A stretch of DNA of 26,275 nucleotides from Spirochaetales bacterium (GCA_003233545.1 QILZ01000261.1:1-26275); one strand, 5' to 3'. Shown: positions 1 through 8,946, numbered from the stretch's first letter. Program-made: numbers and translations. The notes: generated by a model from the sequence alone, not told the origin.

Positions 1-2027
1 ACACTATCACCTTCGGATATTCCGCCTACATCCTCCGCTCCGTTCCAATACACCGCAGGCCACTTGTAGGTGCCCGTGTCGAATAACAGCCTTACATGAA
101 CCGCTTCTTTCTTCCCCATTAATTCGTAACTGACCAGAGTAATACCACGGGTAAGAAAAGTTAACGGGGGATTTTTTTCTCCAAAGGGCTCAAAAAAATC
201 AATAACACCCTTTATCGGCGGTTTAAGGTACTCTTTCGGTATCTCCGCATCTATACAAATCTCATTATCATCGAGCTCGGGAATAATCATTTCATCGATT
301 TTTTCGTAAAATCTTTTTATGAAATATTCGTAATTTTCAGAGGGCATACTAAAACCGGCTGCAAAATCGTGCCCTCCGAAATTACTTAAGAGATCGGAAA
401 AGTTATTAAGAAAATCTTTAATGGAAAAACCGGACCTGCTTCTGAGAGAACCCACAACCCTGTCGGACACTCTGGTCAGAACAGCAGAGGGAGTATGAAA
501 ATTATTCGAAAGCCGTGCTGCAACAATCCCCGTAACACCCCTGTGTATGGCAGGATCGAAGGCAAGTACAAATTTTCCTCCGGTTTTATCGTAAGAATCT
601 CTTGCCTGTTTTATTACCCTGTTCCATGCATCCGTGCTTAAGTTCTTCCGCTTTTTATTTAAAGTTAAAATTTCATCTACCAGCACAGCCGCCTGTTCGC
701 GTGTTTCGGTTAACATCAAAGATGCAGCTTTTTCCGGTTCACCCATTCTGCCCGCAGCATTCAGAACAGGAGAAACCTGCCATGCTATATCATTTGTCCG
801 CAGTTTCCTGGAAGTTAAATTCTGACGGATAATCAGCTCTTTAAGCCAGTATCTCTTTGTATTGTTTATTGTTTCTATTCCATGCTTTACAAGAATTCTA
901 TTCTCATCGACAAGCGGCATCAGGTCTGCCAATGTGCCCAGAGCTATCAGATCCAGGTACCCCAGAAACTCCTTAAATAATGTTTTTTCTTTACGTAAAA
1001 CCATCGATACAAATAACTCTCTAAGGATAACAATCTCATTTTCTGTTTCCGGGCTGTATACGGACAGTCTGCGTTCTTCTTTAATTCGCAAAAGACTCTT
1101 GCCTGCGAGATTCGGAAAAACCTCTTTTACATAGGGTTCTATATCGTTTAATTCGATATGAAAATCTTCGCCGAATATTTTTTTAAAAATATTTAACTGC
1201 GTGTCAGCATTCAGCACAAGGATATCATAACCACCGAGGAAGTCATAAAGTCGTGTTTTATTAAACTCTACCATACCGGAAACAAAGTTCTCCATTAATT
1301 GACCGGTTTTGACGAGATTATGGATTTTCACCGCTTCCACAATATAGGAATCATTTGCAGGCCTGGCATTTACAAGGCAAAGTGTCGACCCGTAAAAGGA
1401 TGAATGAGAAAAGTAAAGAGCCCATATCAGTTTCGATACAACTCCGCATCCTGATAATTCCCGGAATGGATAATTCGAATTATTCAACTTGGGATTTATA
1501 ATAGCTACAGCCTTCGGAAGTACCTCCTGTTGGTTGTGATGGTCCACTACAACTGTATCTATCCCGTTTTCTGCTGCTGCTTCGATTTCATTAAGACTGG
1601 TTACACCGCAATCCACAGTGATAAGCAGATTTACGCCTTCTTTGCTTAATTCGGATATAATAGCACCGGAAAGGCCGTAATCATTTTCCCCTTCGGGCAG
1701 AAGATACGAGATATCCGCACCCATTTTTTTCAGTGTTTCATAAAGAATAACAGTGGATGTAATACCGTCCACATCCCTGTCCCCGAAGATTTTTATCTTC
1801 TCTCCTCCTTCGACAGCTGCATTTATTCTATCAACCGCATCTTCCATATCATTAAACAAAAACGGATTATGCAGAAATACCAGGCTGCTTTCCAGATAGT
1901 ACTTAACTTCTTCCGGTGCAGTAATACCCCGCCTTACAAGAATCGACGCAACTATTAAATTTACATTGTACCTGGCAGCAATTTCTCTGACTTCGCTGGA
2001 ATCCAGCTTTTCTTTTTTCCATTTCAT
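1..2027 (-). CDS. recJ: Single-stranded-DNA-specific exonuclease RecJ (partial, C-terminal end outside window)
   Basis: This is a 5'-3' single-strand exonuclease acting in RecF-pathway recombination and repair. The frame is open from an ATG at 2027 to the left edge, about 675 residues, so nearly the whole protein is present. Visible DHH-family motifs are motif I FGDRDVDG at about residues 81-88, the DHH triplet at 162-164 (VVDHHN), ALGTLADLMPL near 360, NAAGRMG near 420, and the DHHA1-type GGHDFAAGFSM near 555. Motif I has Arg where many RecJ proteins have an aromatic residue; the metal-binding Asp residues are kept. The ATG overlaps the stop of the upstream deoA gene (ATGA), which implies translational coupling. 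Only a weak AGAGA lies upstream. It is the last visible gene of a recO-thpR-deoA-recJ operon. The motifs make the family call secure. Confidence 0.95.
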   Translation of the reverse strand, partial: MKWKKEKLDSSEVREIAARYNVNLIVASILVRRGITAPEEVKYYLESSLVFLHNPFLFNDMEDAVDRINAAVEGGEKIKIFGDRDVDGITSTVILYETLKKMGADISYLLPEGENDYGLSGAIISELSKEGVNLLITVDCGVTSLNEIEAAAENGIDTVVVDHHNQQEVLPKAVAIINPKLNNSNYPFRELSGCGVVSKLIWALYFSHSSFYGSTLCLVNARPANDSYIVEAVKIHNLVKTGQLMENFVSGMVEFNKTRLYDFLGGYDILVLNADTQLNIFKKIFGEDFHIELNDIEPYVKEVFPNLAGKSLLRIKEERRLSVYSPETENEIVILRELFVSMVLRKEKTLFKEFLGYLDLIALGTLADLMPLVDENRILVKHGIETINNTKRYWLKELIIRQNLTSRKLRTNDIAWQVSPVLNAAGRMGEPEKAASLMLTETREQAAVLVDEILTLNKKRKNLSTDAWNRVIKQARDSYDKTGGKFVLAFDPAIHRGVTGIVAARLSNNFHTPSAVLTRVSDRVVGSLRSRSGFSIKDFLNNFSDLLSNFGGHDFAAGFSMPSENYEYFIKRFYEKIDEMIIPELDDNEICIDAEIPKEYLKPPIKGVIDFFEPFGEKNPPLTFLTRGITLVSYELMGKKEAVHVRLLFDTGTYKWPAVYWNGAEDVGGISEGDS

Positions 2028-3334
2028 GGCATAGTTATCTCTTTTATAATCCGCCCCTTTTTCTTAACAGGTATTCCTGAGTAAGAATACGCTGAATGTA
2101 TAATTTTTTTCGCTTCGTTAAGCTGATCCGGATCATCAAAGTAAATGATACATATATCCTCTCCCTCTTTTACGGAATCACCCTTCCTTTTAACCAGTTC
2201 GATACCGACTCCCGGAAGAACATCATCCTCTTTCTTAGCCCTTCCGGCTCCTAAAATAACGGAAGCACGGCCTATTTTGTATGCGTCGACTCCGGCTATA
2301 TATCCTCCCGATGTACTTTTTAAAGGAATTGTATATTTTGATTTCGGACCTTTATCCGGATTCTCCACTACTTCCACAGAGCCGCCCTGGAAATCTACGT
2401 TATCAAGAAATTTCCGGTATGCAGATCCGTCTTCCAGTTTTTCCCTGCATAACTCTTCTGCCGACAGCCTGTCTTTCGTAATCCCTCCCGCTGCAACCAT
2501 CCAGGATGCAAGCCGAACGCTCAGCCCGATTAAATCTTCGTCTCCTCTGCCGTGCAGACATTCCACCGCTTCACGAACCTCTAAAAAATTACCCACCATC
2601 CTGCCCAACGGGTTTCCCATATCACTTATAACTGCGATAATTTTCTTATTCAATTCGGTACCGGTTTTAACAAGAGAATCCGCGAGAGCCGCAGCATCTT
2701 CTACGGTTTTCATAAAAGCACCGGATCCGCATTTAACGTCGAATACAAGGGCATCGGCACCTTCTGCAAATTTTTTAGAGAGTATACTTGCCGTGATAAG
2801 AGGAATCGATTCCACGGTACCTGTAACATCACGAAGTGCATACATTTTTCTGTCAGCAGGAACAATACGTTCACTCTGACCTATCATACAAAACCCGATA
2901 CTGTTAAGACCCTTAACAAACTCGTCCTTTTTAAGCTCTGTCGAATAACCGGGTATCGACTCGAGTTTATCCAGCGTACCCCCCGTATGCCCCAATCCGC
3001 GCCCGCTCATCATAGGCACAACTACCCCGCAGGCTGCAGCAAGCGGGGCAAGAATAAGCGACACTTTATCACCTACGCCTCCGGTAGAGTGCTTATCGAC
3101 CAGCGGTTTTCTTACTTTTTTTAAATCATACACATCTCCGGAAGCAATCATTGCCCTTGTCAGAATACTGCTCTCCCGAAAAGACATACCTTTAAAGAAA
3201 ACCGCCATTAAAAAAGCCGAAACCTGATAATCAGGGATTGTATTGCCGACATACCCTTTTATCAGAAAATCAATCTCTTCCCCTGTCAAACTTATTCCAT
3301 CCCTCTTTTTCAGAATTAAATCGACAGCTCTCAT
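2024..3334 (-). CDS. deoA: Thymidine / pyrimidine-nucleoside phosphorylase
   Basis: Catalyses reversible phosphorolysis of thymidine (or pyrimidine nucleosides) to the free base plus (deoxy)ribose-1-phosphate in cytoplasmic nucleoside salvage. The 436-residue length is normal for the family. The phosphate-binding stretch KHSTGGVGDK starts at residue 81, and the family signature SGRGL..TGGTLDKLE spans about 110-125. The N-terminal helical domain (1-65) and the C-terminal alpha/beta region with a GYIAGVDAYKIG segment are also present. Sequence alone does not separate DeoA from the broader Pdp specificity. The start has a good AGGAGA ribosome site 6 bases upstream. It begins 9 bases after thpR, and its stop overlaps the recJ start, so it lies within a repair operon. 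Confidence 0.94.
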   Translation of the reverse strand: MRAVDLILKKRDGISLTGEEIDFLIKGYVGNTIPDYQVSAFLMAVFFKGMSFRESSILTRAMIASGDVYDLKKVRKPLVDKHSTGGVGDKVSLILAPLAAACGVVVPMMSGRGLGHTGGTLDKLESIPGYSTELKKDEFVKGLNSIGFCMIGQSERIVPADRKMYALRDVTGTVESIPLITASILSKKFAEGADALVFDVKCGSGAFMKTVEDAAALADSLVKTGTELNKKIIAVISDMGNPLGRMVGNFLEVREAVECLHGRGDEDLIGLSVRLASWMVAAGGITKDRLSAEELCREKLEDGSAYRKFLDNVDFQGGSVEVVENPDKGPKSKYTIPLKSTSGGYIAGVDAYKIGRASVILGAGRAKKEDDVLPGVGIELVKRKGDSVKEGEDICIIYFDDPDQLNEAKKIIHSAYSYSGIPVKKKGRIIKEITMP

Positions 3335-3343
3335 TCTTATCTC

Positions 3344-3889
3344 CTATTTAAAATATACGGTTTTTAAAGGTTTATACTCGGGTCCTTCTCTGTGTAAAAC
3401 GGACTGATACAGCACCAGCCTGTCGAGAACAAACTCTCTCTCAGGAATAACAAGCCGCTGCAGTTCGGACCTGTCAATATACACATATTTATTTCTTGCA
3501 AGTGTAATATGAGGCTTAAAAATCTTTTCATCTTTTTTAAAACCCGCTTCTGTTAACAATTTCTCCAGTCGTTCCCGATAACTTACAATTCGGCTGCTGC
3601 CCTCTTTCAGATCGAGGAAGATGACCCTTGGCTTCCCCGAGGGGGGGAAAAAATCTATACTCCCGTATGCGGTTTTTATTACCGGAATTTTCAATGTTTG
3701 ATTTTCCCATAAATCCGCCAGGGCATCATATTCATTATCCGATATCCCGCCGAAAAAATGGAGAGTTATATGCATTCTAAGTATATCTACAATCTTTAAG
3801 TCACTATATAACTTTTTAATACTCCTGGTAATGACGGCTATCTCTTCCTTGATTTTCGAAGGTATTGGAAGCGCCGCGAAAACTCTCAT
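3344..3889 (-). CDS. thpR: RNA 2',3'-cyclic phosphodiesterase (ThpR/LigT family)
   Basis: A member of the 2H phosphoesterase family, expected to hydrolyse 2',3'-cyclic phosphate RNA ends; historically called 2'-5' RNA ligase LigT. The 181-residue length fits. Both catalytic HxTL motifs are visible: HITL at residues 40-43 and HITL at 127-130. The start begins MRVFAALPIP, typical of the family. Its ATG overlaps the recO stop by four bases (ATGA), with a GGAGG ribosome site inside the end of recO. It sits between recO and deoA in the same operon. The in vivo substrate is not known from sequence. Confidence 0.9.
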   Translation of the reverse strand: MRVFAALPIPSKIKEEIAVITRSIKKLYSDLKIVDILRMHITLHFFGGISDNEYDALADLWENQTLKIPVIKTAYGSIDFFPPSGKPRVIFLDLKEGSSRIVSYRERLEKLLTEAGFKKDEKIFKPHITLARNKYVYIDRSELQRLVIPEREFVLDRLVLYQSVLHREGPEYKPLKTVYFK

Positions 3890-4638
3890 AATATACCGCC
3901 TCCGCTCTGTAATGACTTAAGCGGGGTATCTATATATCCCTCCACCGCATTATAAATAAATTTTTTAACTGTACTTCTCAATACGGAGTCGATTCCTGTT
4001 TTAAAAACCTGCCGGATGTCCAGCTGTAATGTCTTATTAAGATAAGCTCTTCCGCCTGCAGGAAGAAGAGAACAGCCGTCATGCTTACAGTCTTTACAAT
4101 AGATTAAATCTCTTAAAGGAAGATAAAATACATTCCCGGTTTCGGGAATATACCGCCCGCATAAACTGCAGAGGGAAATATCCGGCATGGATCCATTTAA
4201 CATTAAAAACCTGCCTGAAAATTGTATCGATACGATATCCGCATCTTTATCCGGCAGTTCACTTAAGAAAACCAAAGATTTATCAAACAAACAAAACAGT
4301 TCAGTGTAACTTTCACCTCCGGCACAAGATTTGAGTATAATTTCTGCCCAGAGTGAGGCTATAAAATACTTTTTTACACTATAAGTTATCTCTTTATACT
4401 CTGATAATGGTTCTATGCCGGTCAGTTTACAGGAATCTTTAACAGGGTTTCTATATATATAAAATATCGAATGCGTCAGCGGTTCGGTCGCAGTTCTGAA
4501 CCTGTTTTTTATGGTATAGGCACCATGCGCAATGATACTTATAAGACCTAAGTCTTTCGAGAATATAACCAAACCTTTGTGAATTTCCCCTATTCTGTAT
4601 TTTCTCAAAATTATTGCTTCCGTTACCAGATTCCGCAT
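3886..4638 (-). CDS. recO: DNA repair protein RecO
   Basis: RecO promotes RecA loading and single-strand annealing with RecR (and RecF) during gap repair. The 250-residue length is normal. The N-terminal OB-fold region (about 1-80) begins MRNLVTEAIILRKYRIGE, characteristic of RecO. The C-terminal part carries a four-cysteine zinc site, C157-x2-C160 and C181-x2-C184, as in RecO of many non-enterobacterial groups. It is the first gene of the recO-thpR-deoA-recJ operon, divergent from lon. No Shine-Dalgarno sequence precedes the ATG, and a TATTAT -10 box lies only 8 bases upstream, so the mRNA may be leaderless. Confidence 0.92.
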   Translation of the reverse strand: MRNLVTEAIILRKYRIGEIHKGLVIFSKDLGLISIIAHGAYTIKNRFRTATEPLTHSIFYIYRNPVKDSCKLTGIEPLSEYKEITYSVKKYFIASLWAEIILKSCAGGESYTELFCLFDKSLVFLSELPDKDADIVSIQFSGRFLMLNGSMPDISLCSLCGRYIPETGNVFYLPLRDLIYCKDCKHDGCSLLPAGGRAYLNKTLQLDIRQVFKTGIDSVLRSTVKKFIYNAVEGYIDTPLKSLQSGGGIL

Positions 4639-4646
4639 TTACAAGC

Positions 4647-4676
4647 ATAATAATTTATAAACGTTACAATAAGCAA
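4647..4676 (-). promoter_or_regulatory. Candidate sigma70-type promoter for the recO operon
   Basis: On the minus strand, TTGCTT (4676-4671), an 18-base spacer and TATTAT (4652-4647, 5 of 6 matches to TATAAT) lie directly before recO. The predicted start falls about 1-2 bases upstream of the recO ATG at 4638, consistent with the missing ribosome site. The -35 box is weak. Confidence 0.45.
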
Positions 4677-4680
4677 TAGC

Positions 4681-4709
4681 TTGACAGTTGGTAAATCGAT
4701 TAATAACTT
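4681..4709 (+). promoter_or_regulatory. Candidate promoter for lon
   Basis: A perfect TTGACA (4681-4686) is followed by a 17-base spacer and TAACTT (4704-4709, a poor -10). No CIRCE or other clear heat-shock operator was seen. A ribosome site AAGGAG lies at 4736-4741, six bases before the lon ATG. Confidence 0.45.
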
Positions 4710-4747
4710 AACAATTAGCAGATTATTACATTTATAAGGAGCAGTTT

Positions 4748-7087
4748 ATGAATCCTAACCAGATTGTACCTGCAGACCAGGTTCTTCCGGGAAAACTTAT
4801 CGTTATACCTCTTATGGGCAAACCCATTTTTCCGGGTATTTTTACTCCCCTTCTTCTGGCAGACAAGCGCGACATTAATATTATAGAAAAAGTACAGGCG
4901 GGAGATAGTTTTATCGGACTTTTACTTACAAAAACAACCGAAATAGACAACCCCAATCCCGAAGACATGCATCTTATCGGCACCGTTGCCAAAATAGTAA
5001 AAAAAATAAATTTACCCGATGGCGGAATAAATATTTTTATTTCGACAATAAAACGTTTTAAAGTAAAGAAATTTCTTCATACGGAATATCCGTTTATTGT
5101 AGCTGTACAATACCTCGAAGATACGAATTTCGACTCGGACGAAGTAAAAGCGTTAACCCGCTCTTTACTTGGCGAGATGAAGCAGATTTCGGAAAATAAC
5201 CCCCTTTTCTCTGAAGAGATGCGGCTTAATATGGTAAATATAGACCAGCCCGGTAAAATAGCTGATTTTATTACATCGATTTTAAACATCAAAAGGGAGG
5301 AGCAACAGAATATCCTGGAAACACCCGATGTCAGACAGCGAATGGAAAAGGTATTAATCTTTATAAAAAAAGAACATGAGCTGCTTAAAATTCAGAAAAA
5401 ATTACAAAAGGAGATCAACGAAAAAATATCGAAGAGTCAGCGGGAATATTATCTAAAAGAGGAACTTAAAGCTATAAAAAAAGAACTCGGAATGGCAGTC
5501 GATTCGAAGAGTAGTGAATATAACAGACTTAAAGAGGAATTAAAAAAACTCAAATTAACAGGCGAGGTTAAGGAGCAGGCGGAAAATGAACTTGAAAAGT
5601 TTTCACTTATGGATCCGAACTCCTCTGAGTTTATTGTAACAAGGAATTACCTTGAGACTATTGTTTCCCTGCCATGGCAGGATCCTCCGGCCAAGAAACT
5701 CGATATCAGGCAGGCTCAGAAAATACTCGATGATGATCATTACGGATTGGAGGATGTTAAAGAGCGTATCTTAGAATATCTCGCTGTTCGTGAAATAAAA
5801 AAGGACACCAAAGGTTCTATTCTTTGTCTTGTCGGCCCTCCCGGTGTAGGTAAAACTTCCGTCGGAAAATCGATCGCACGGGCGCTTAACAGAAAATTCT
5901 TCCGCTTTTCCGTAGGCGGCATGAGGGACGAAGCTGAGATAAAAGGGCATAGAAGGACTTATGTAGGCGCAATGCCCGGGAAAATTCTACAGGGTTTAAA
6001 AATCGTTAAAGTTATAAATCCCGTTTTTATGATAGATGAAATTGATAAACTCGGTGCATCTTACCAGGGCGACCCATCGTCCGCCCTTCTCGAAGTACTC
6101 GACCCCGAACAAAATGTCGAATTCAGGGACCACTACCTTGATTTACCTTTCGATGTATCCCACATTCTCTTTATAACTACGGCAAATACCCTCGATACGA
6201 TACCAGCTCCTCTTCTGGACAGGATGGAAGTTATCAGATTGTCAGGATATATCGATCAGGAAAAGGTTATAATTGCCAGACGGTATCTTATTCCAAAATC
6301 GATGAATAGAAACGGTCTAAAAAAGGGGGATGTAAAGTACTATAAAAAAACACTGATGACAATCGCAGTAAAATATGCAAGAGAAGCAGGTTTAAGAGAC
6401 TATGAAAAAGCACTGGACCGCATCCACAGGAAAATTGCAAGAAAGAGTATTACAGGTAAGATTAATTTCCCTGTTAAAATTGAACCTGAAAATCTTCAGG
6501 AATATCTGGGAAAGCCTCTCTTTTACGAGGACCGGTACAAAAAAATTGTAAAACCGGGAATGGCGATAGGTCTGGCATGGACATCTCTCGGCGGAGCAAT
6601 CCTGACAGTGGAAGCTGTTTCCAATCCCGGCAAGGAAGGATTTAAATTAACGGGCCAGATGGGTGATGTTATGCAGGAATCTGCAAATATTGCCTATACA
6701 TATGTACGGCATATTGCTTCCGGATTTAATATCGGCCCTGATTATTTCAGTAACAATATGATTCATCTTCATATACCGGCCGGAGCCACACCAAAAGACG
6801 GCCCTTCCGCCGGAATAACGATGGCTTCCACCCTGCTTTCACTTGCAACAGCCAGAAAGATAAAAAATTCACTTGCGATGACAGGTGAATTATCTCTTAT
6901 AGGGCGGGTTCTCCCTATAGGCGGCCTTAAAGAAAAAGTAATTGCAGCCCGAAGAAATAATATAAAAGAAATTATTTTGCCTGAACAGAACAGGAGAGAT
7001 CTGGAGGATATACCCGAACACATTAAAAAAGGTATCACTTTTCATCTCGTTTCTGACATGAGCCAGGTGATCGAGAGGATATTTTGA
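4748..7087 (+). CDS. lon: ATP-dependent endopeptidase Lon
   Basis: Cytoplasmic AAA+ serine protease that degrades misfolded and regulatory proteins. The 779 residues match bacterial LonA. The N-terminal substrate-recognition domain (about 10-200) begins with the typical VIPLMGKPIFPG segment and is followed by a coiled helical region (200-310). The AAA+ module has Walker A GPPGVGKT (363-370) and Walker B with D430-E431. The protease domain has the catalytic serine in PKDGPSAGIT (S687) and the partner lysine in GGLKEK (K730), the usual 43-residue spacing. The ATG has an AAGGAG site 6 bases upstream. The stop codon overlaps the TTG start of the following vanY-like gene, so the two are probably co-translated. 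Confidence 0.97.
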   Translation: MNPNQIVPADQVLPGKLIVIPLMGKPIFPGIFTPLLLADKRDINIIEKVQAGDSFIGLLLTKTTEIDNPNPEDMHLIGTVAKIVKKINLPDGGINIFISTIKRFKVKKFLHTEYPFIVAVQYLEDTNFDSDEVKALTRSLLGEMKQISENNPLFSEEMRLNMVNIDQPGKIADFITSILNIKREEQQNILETPDVRQRMEKVLIFIKKEHELLKIQKKLQKEINEKISKSQREYYLKEELKAIKKELGMAVDSKSSEYNRLKEELKKLKLTGEVKEQAENELEKFSLMDPNSSEFIVTRNYLETIVSLPWQDPPAKKLDIRQAQKILDDDHYGLEDVKERILEYLAVREIKKDTKGSILCLVGPPGVGKTSVGKSIARALNRKFFRFSVGGMRDEAEIKGHRRTYVGAMPGKILQGLKIVKVINPVFMIDEIDKLGASYQGDPSSALLEVLDPEQNVEFRDHYLDLPFDVSHILFITTANTLDTIPAPLLDRMEVIRLSGYIDQEKVIIARRYLIPKSMNRNGLKKGDVKYYKKTLMTIAVKYAREAGLRDYEKALDRIHRKIARKSITGKINFPVKIEPENLQEYLGKPLFYEDRYKKIVKPGMAIGLAWTSLGGAILTVEAVSNPGKEGFKLTGQMGDVMQESANIAYTYVRHIASGFNIGPDYFSNNMIHLHIPAGATPKDGPSAGITMASTLLSLATARKIKNSLAMTGELSLIGRVLPIGGLKEKVIAARRNNIKEIILPEQNRRDLEDIPEHIKKGITFHLVSDMSQVIERIF

Positions 7088-7890
7088 CAGGAAAAGAATT
7101 TCAGCCGATACTTCTGTTCGCATTAATAACACTTACGGTTTTATCGGGGTGCGAAAAAGGAAAGACAGGAGTACATTCTGACTTTAATATAACAAATAAG
7201 GATATTAAATCTGTTACAGACAAATTACCGCAGGATATCAGGAGCAATATTATAAAAAAACCTCAATGTTTTCTTGAGTACATGGAACGAATTTTAAAGG
7301 AACCGCCGGATTATACCGTTTTAGTTGATAAAAAACATGCACTTTCGAGCGGCTATGTGCCTCCGGGTCTTGTAAATATCAGGAAATACCACCTGCAGAC
7401 AACCAGGAAATATTCGGAAATACGCAGAATTGTAATTCCCGATTTAACGGCAATGGCAGAAGCTGCCCGGCTGCAGGGAGTAGAACTTGTTATAGGTTCT
7501 TCGTACCGGTCTTATGCATATCAGAAGCGGCTTTATTCTTATTATGTCAGGACAGATGGCAAAAAAAAGGCAGACAGAGAATCCGCCCGGCCCGGCCATT
7601 CTCAGCACCAGCTCGGTACAACGATGGATTTCAGCCCTATCGATGACAATTTTATAAAAACAAAGGGAGGGGAATGGCTCGATAAATATGCATGGAAGTA
7701 TGGGTTTTCCCTCTCCTATCCTCCTGACAGTGAATCGATAACAGGCTATAAATATGAACCATGGCATTACCGGTACGTTGGAAGAGATGTATCCTTTGTT
7801 ATTGAACGGTACTTTGACGGAAAGCAGCAGTTATTCCTGGAGTTTTACGATAAAACAAAAGAATTTTTTAAAAAATCACTTAGAAAATAA
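7084..7890 (+). CDS. VanY-type D-alanyl-D-alanine carboxypeptidase, predicted lipoprotein (peptidase M15B)
   Basis: Predicted zinc-dependent peptidoglycan carboxypeptidase that trims D-Ala from stem peptides outside the cytoplasmic membrane. The N terminus is a lipoprotein signal: a hydrophobic stretch ending in LSGC with the lipidated Cys at residue 23. The M15B motifs are complete: YRSYAYQ near 141, SxHxxGxxxD as S173, H175, G178 and D182, and the ExWH motif E225-P-W-H228. H175, D182 and H228 are the expected zinc ligands and E225 the catalytic base. The start is TTG overlapping the lon stop (TTGA), with GAGAGGA just upstream; no ATG would keep the signal peptide. Neighbouring tsaC is convergent, 20 bases away. 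Confidence 0.87.
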   Translation: MTGKEFQPILLFALITLTVLSGCEKGKTGVHSDFNITNKDIKSVTDKLPQDIRSNIIKKPQCFLEYMERILKEPPDYTVLVDKKHALSSGYVPPGLVNIRKYHLQTTRKYSEIRRIVIPDLTAMAEAARLQGVELVIGSSYRSYAYQKRLYSYYVRTDGKKKADRESARPGHSQHQLGTTMDFSPIDDNFIKTKGGEWLDKYAWKYGFSLSYPPDSESITGYKYEPWHYRYVGRDVSFVIERYFDGKQQLFLEFYDKTKEFFKKSLRK

Positions 7891-7910
7891 AAGTAAGAAT
7901 TATAAATAAT

Positions 7911-8474
7911 TTAAATGCCGGTTTTATCAATTACAATAACTCCCTGCCTGACAAGAAGTATTTTTCCGGAGCTGATATCTACAATAGTAGAAGGCCGGGA
8001 ATTATTGTAATCTCCGGAATCGACTATAAGATCCACTTTACTCCCGTATAGACTGATTATTCTATCTATTCTGGAAAGGGGGGGCTCGCCTGCTTTATTT
8101 ACACTTGTAGAAAAAACCGGCTCACCTAATGTAAGAATAAGTTTCTGCAGAAAGGCATCGTCCGGAACCCTAAGAGCAACGGTTCCTCCCTTCCTGTCCG
8201 GGAAAATAACCGTTAAAGGCCCGGGCCAGTATTTTTTTAACGAACCCGGCATTTCTCCGTCGATAAACCTGTGGAGCCATGAGATGTCAGGTATTAACTC
8301 AAGAAATTGTTTTCCGTGTCCGCGCCCTTTTATTTCTGCTATTCTTTCCTGTGTATATGGTACGGCGCCTACAATACCATACATAGTATCACACGGCATA
8401 ATAACAATGCCTCCCTGCCGCAGGATATTTAGAATCTGATTAAAAACATTACGATCATTTTTATTAATTACCAT
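7911..8474 (-). CDS. tsaC: L-threonylcarbamoyladenylate synthase (TsaC/Sua5/YrdC family)
   Basis: Expected to make threonylcarbamoyl-AMP from threonine, bicarbonate and ATP for the t6A37 modification of ANN-decoding tRNAs. The 187-residue length matches the single-domain TsaC/YrdC form, without the Sua5 C-terminal domain. Visible motifs are PCDTMYG (27-33), the following K49-x-R51, and STSVNKAG, equivalent to the usual SxSANxSG. The motifs are somewhat divergent, so a YciO-like paralogue without proven t6A function remains possible. Its start overlaps the end of the FtsB-like gene by 11 bases, and no strong ribosome site is present, suggesting translational coupling. Confidence 0.83.
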   Translation of the reverse strand: MVINKNDRNVFNQILNILRQGGIVIMPCDTMYGIVGAVPYTQERIAEIKGRGHGKQFLELIPDISWLHRFIDGEMPGSLKKYWPGPLTVIFPDRKGGTVALRVPDDAFLQKLILTLGEPVFSTSVNKAGEPPLSRIDRIISLYGSKVDLIVDSGDYNNSRPSTIVDISSGKILLVRQGVIVIDKTGI

Positions 8475-8907
8475 TGTGCCTTTTTCTATTAACCAACCCC
8501 ATTAGTCCAAACAGCAGGAAAAGTATAAGTGGTGTAAATGCACCGATATATTTAAACACGATACTGCGGCCTTTTTTCGGTACTGTCCATCGCAGCAGCT
8601 TTCCGATTTCATAGAAACGTCCGCTTCTCGAATAACCCGTTATTTTAACAAGTTTTTCATCTTTTCCTATAAGATTTAAATTTCTCGCCTCTACCCTGTT
8701 TACATCGGGATTACTTTTAAGTAACTGCAGCTGATCATTTAATTCCCGATTAATCTGTTCTAATTCAGCCAGATTTTTTTCGAGCTCCCCTTTATAGCCA
8801 AGCAGATTACCATAAGCCTGTATACCTTCGTCACCGAAATAGAATATGAGTATTGTGCTGATAAAAAAACCGGCATAGATAAATAAAAACAGGCGAAAAT
8901 GTTTCAT
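8464..8907 (-). CDS. FtsB/DivIC-like septum formation initiator protein
   Basis: Small membrane protein of the FtsB/DivIC type, expected to link division proteins at the septum. Its 147 residues contain an N-terminal membrane segment (about 4-27), a coiled-coil region (about 30-65, GYKGELEKNLAELEQINREL) and the family-like NPDVNRVEARNLNLIGKDE stretch. It is odd in carrying a second hydrophobic segment near the C terminus (about 116-136, TPLILFLLFGLMGLV) followed by a basic tail, whereas FtsB proteins normally span the membrane once. No ribosome site is seen before the ATG. It lies 39 bases after the response-regulator gene and overlaps tsaC. Confidence 0.7.
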   Translation of the reverse strand: MKHFRLFLFIYAGFFISTILIFYFGDEGIQAYGNLLGYKGELEKNLAELEQINRELNDQLQLLKSNPDVNRVEARNLNLIGKDEKLVKITGYSRSGRFYEIGKLLRWTVPKKGRSIVFKYIGAFTPLILFLLFGLMGLVNRKRHNGN

Positions 8908-8946
8908 TAATCTGATAATCGGCTGTTTTATTTATTCAGCTGACAA

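Noticed and set aside
2145..2879. 244-residue plus-strand open frame
   Set aside because: Exactly antisense to the well-supported deoA gene, with Ser/Pro-rich low-complexity translation and no family features; a shadow frame.
4708..4736. TTAACA-17-TTTATA as the lon promoter
   Set aside because: The start would fall near 4743, leaving the AAGGAG ribosome site outside the transcript; the upstream TTGACA is more consistent.
7893..7910. AATTAT/ATAATT dyad between vanY-like gene and tsaC as a terminator
   Set aside because: All A/T pairs and a two-base loop make it unstable; likely AT-rich noise.
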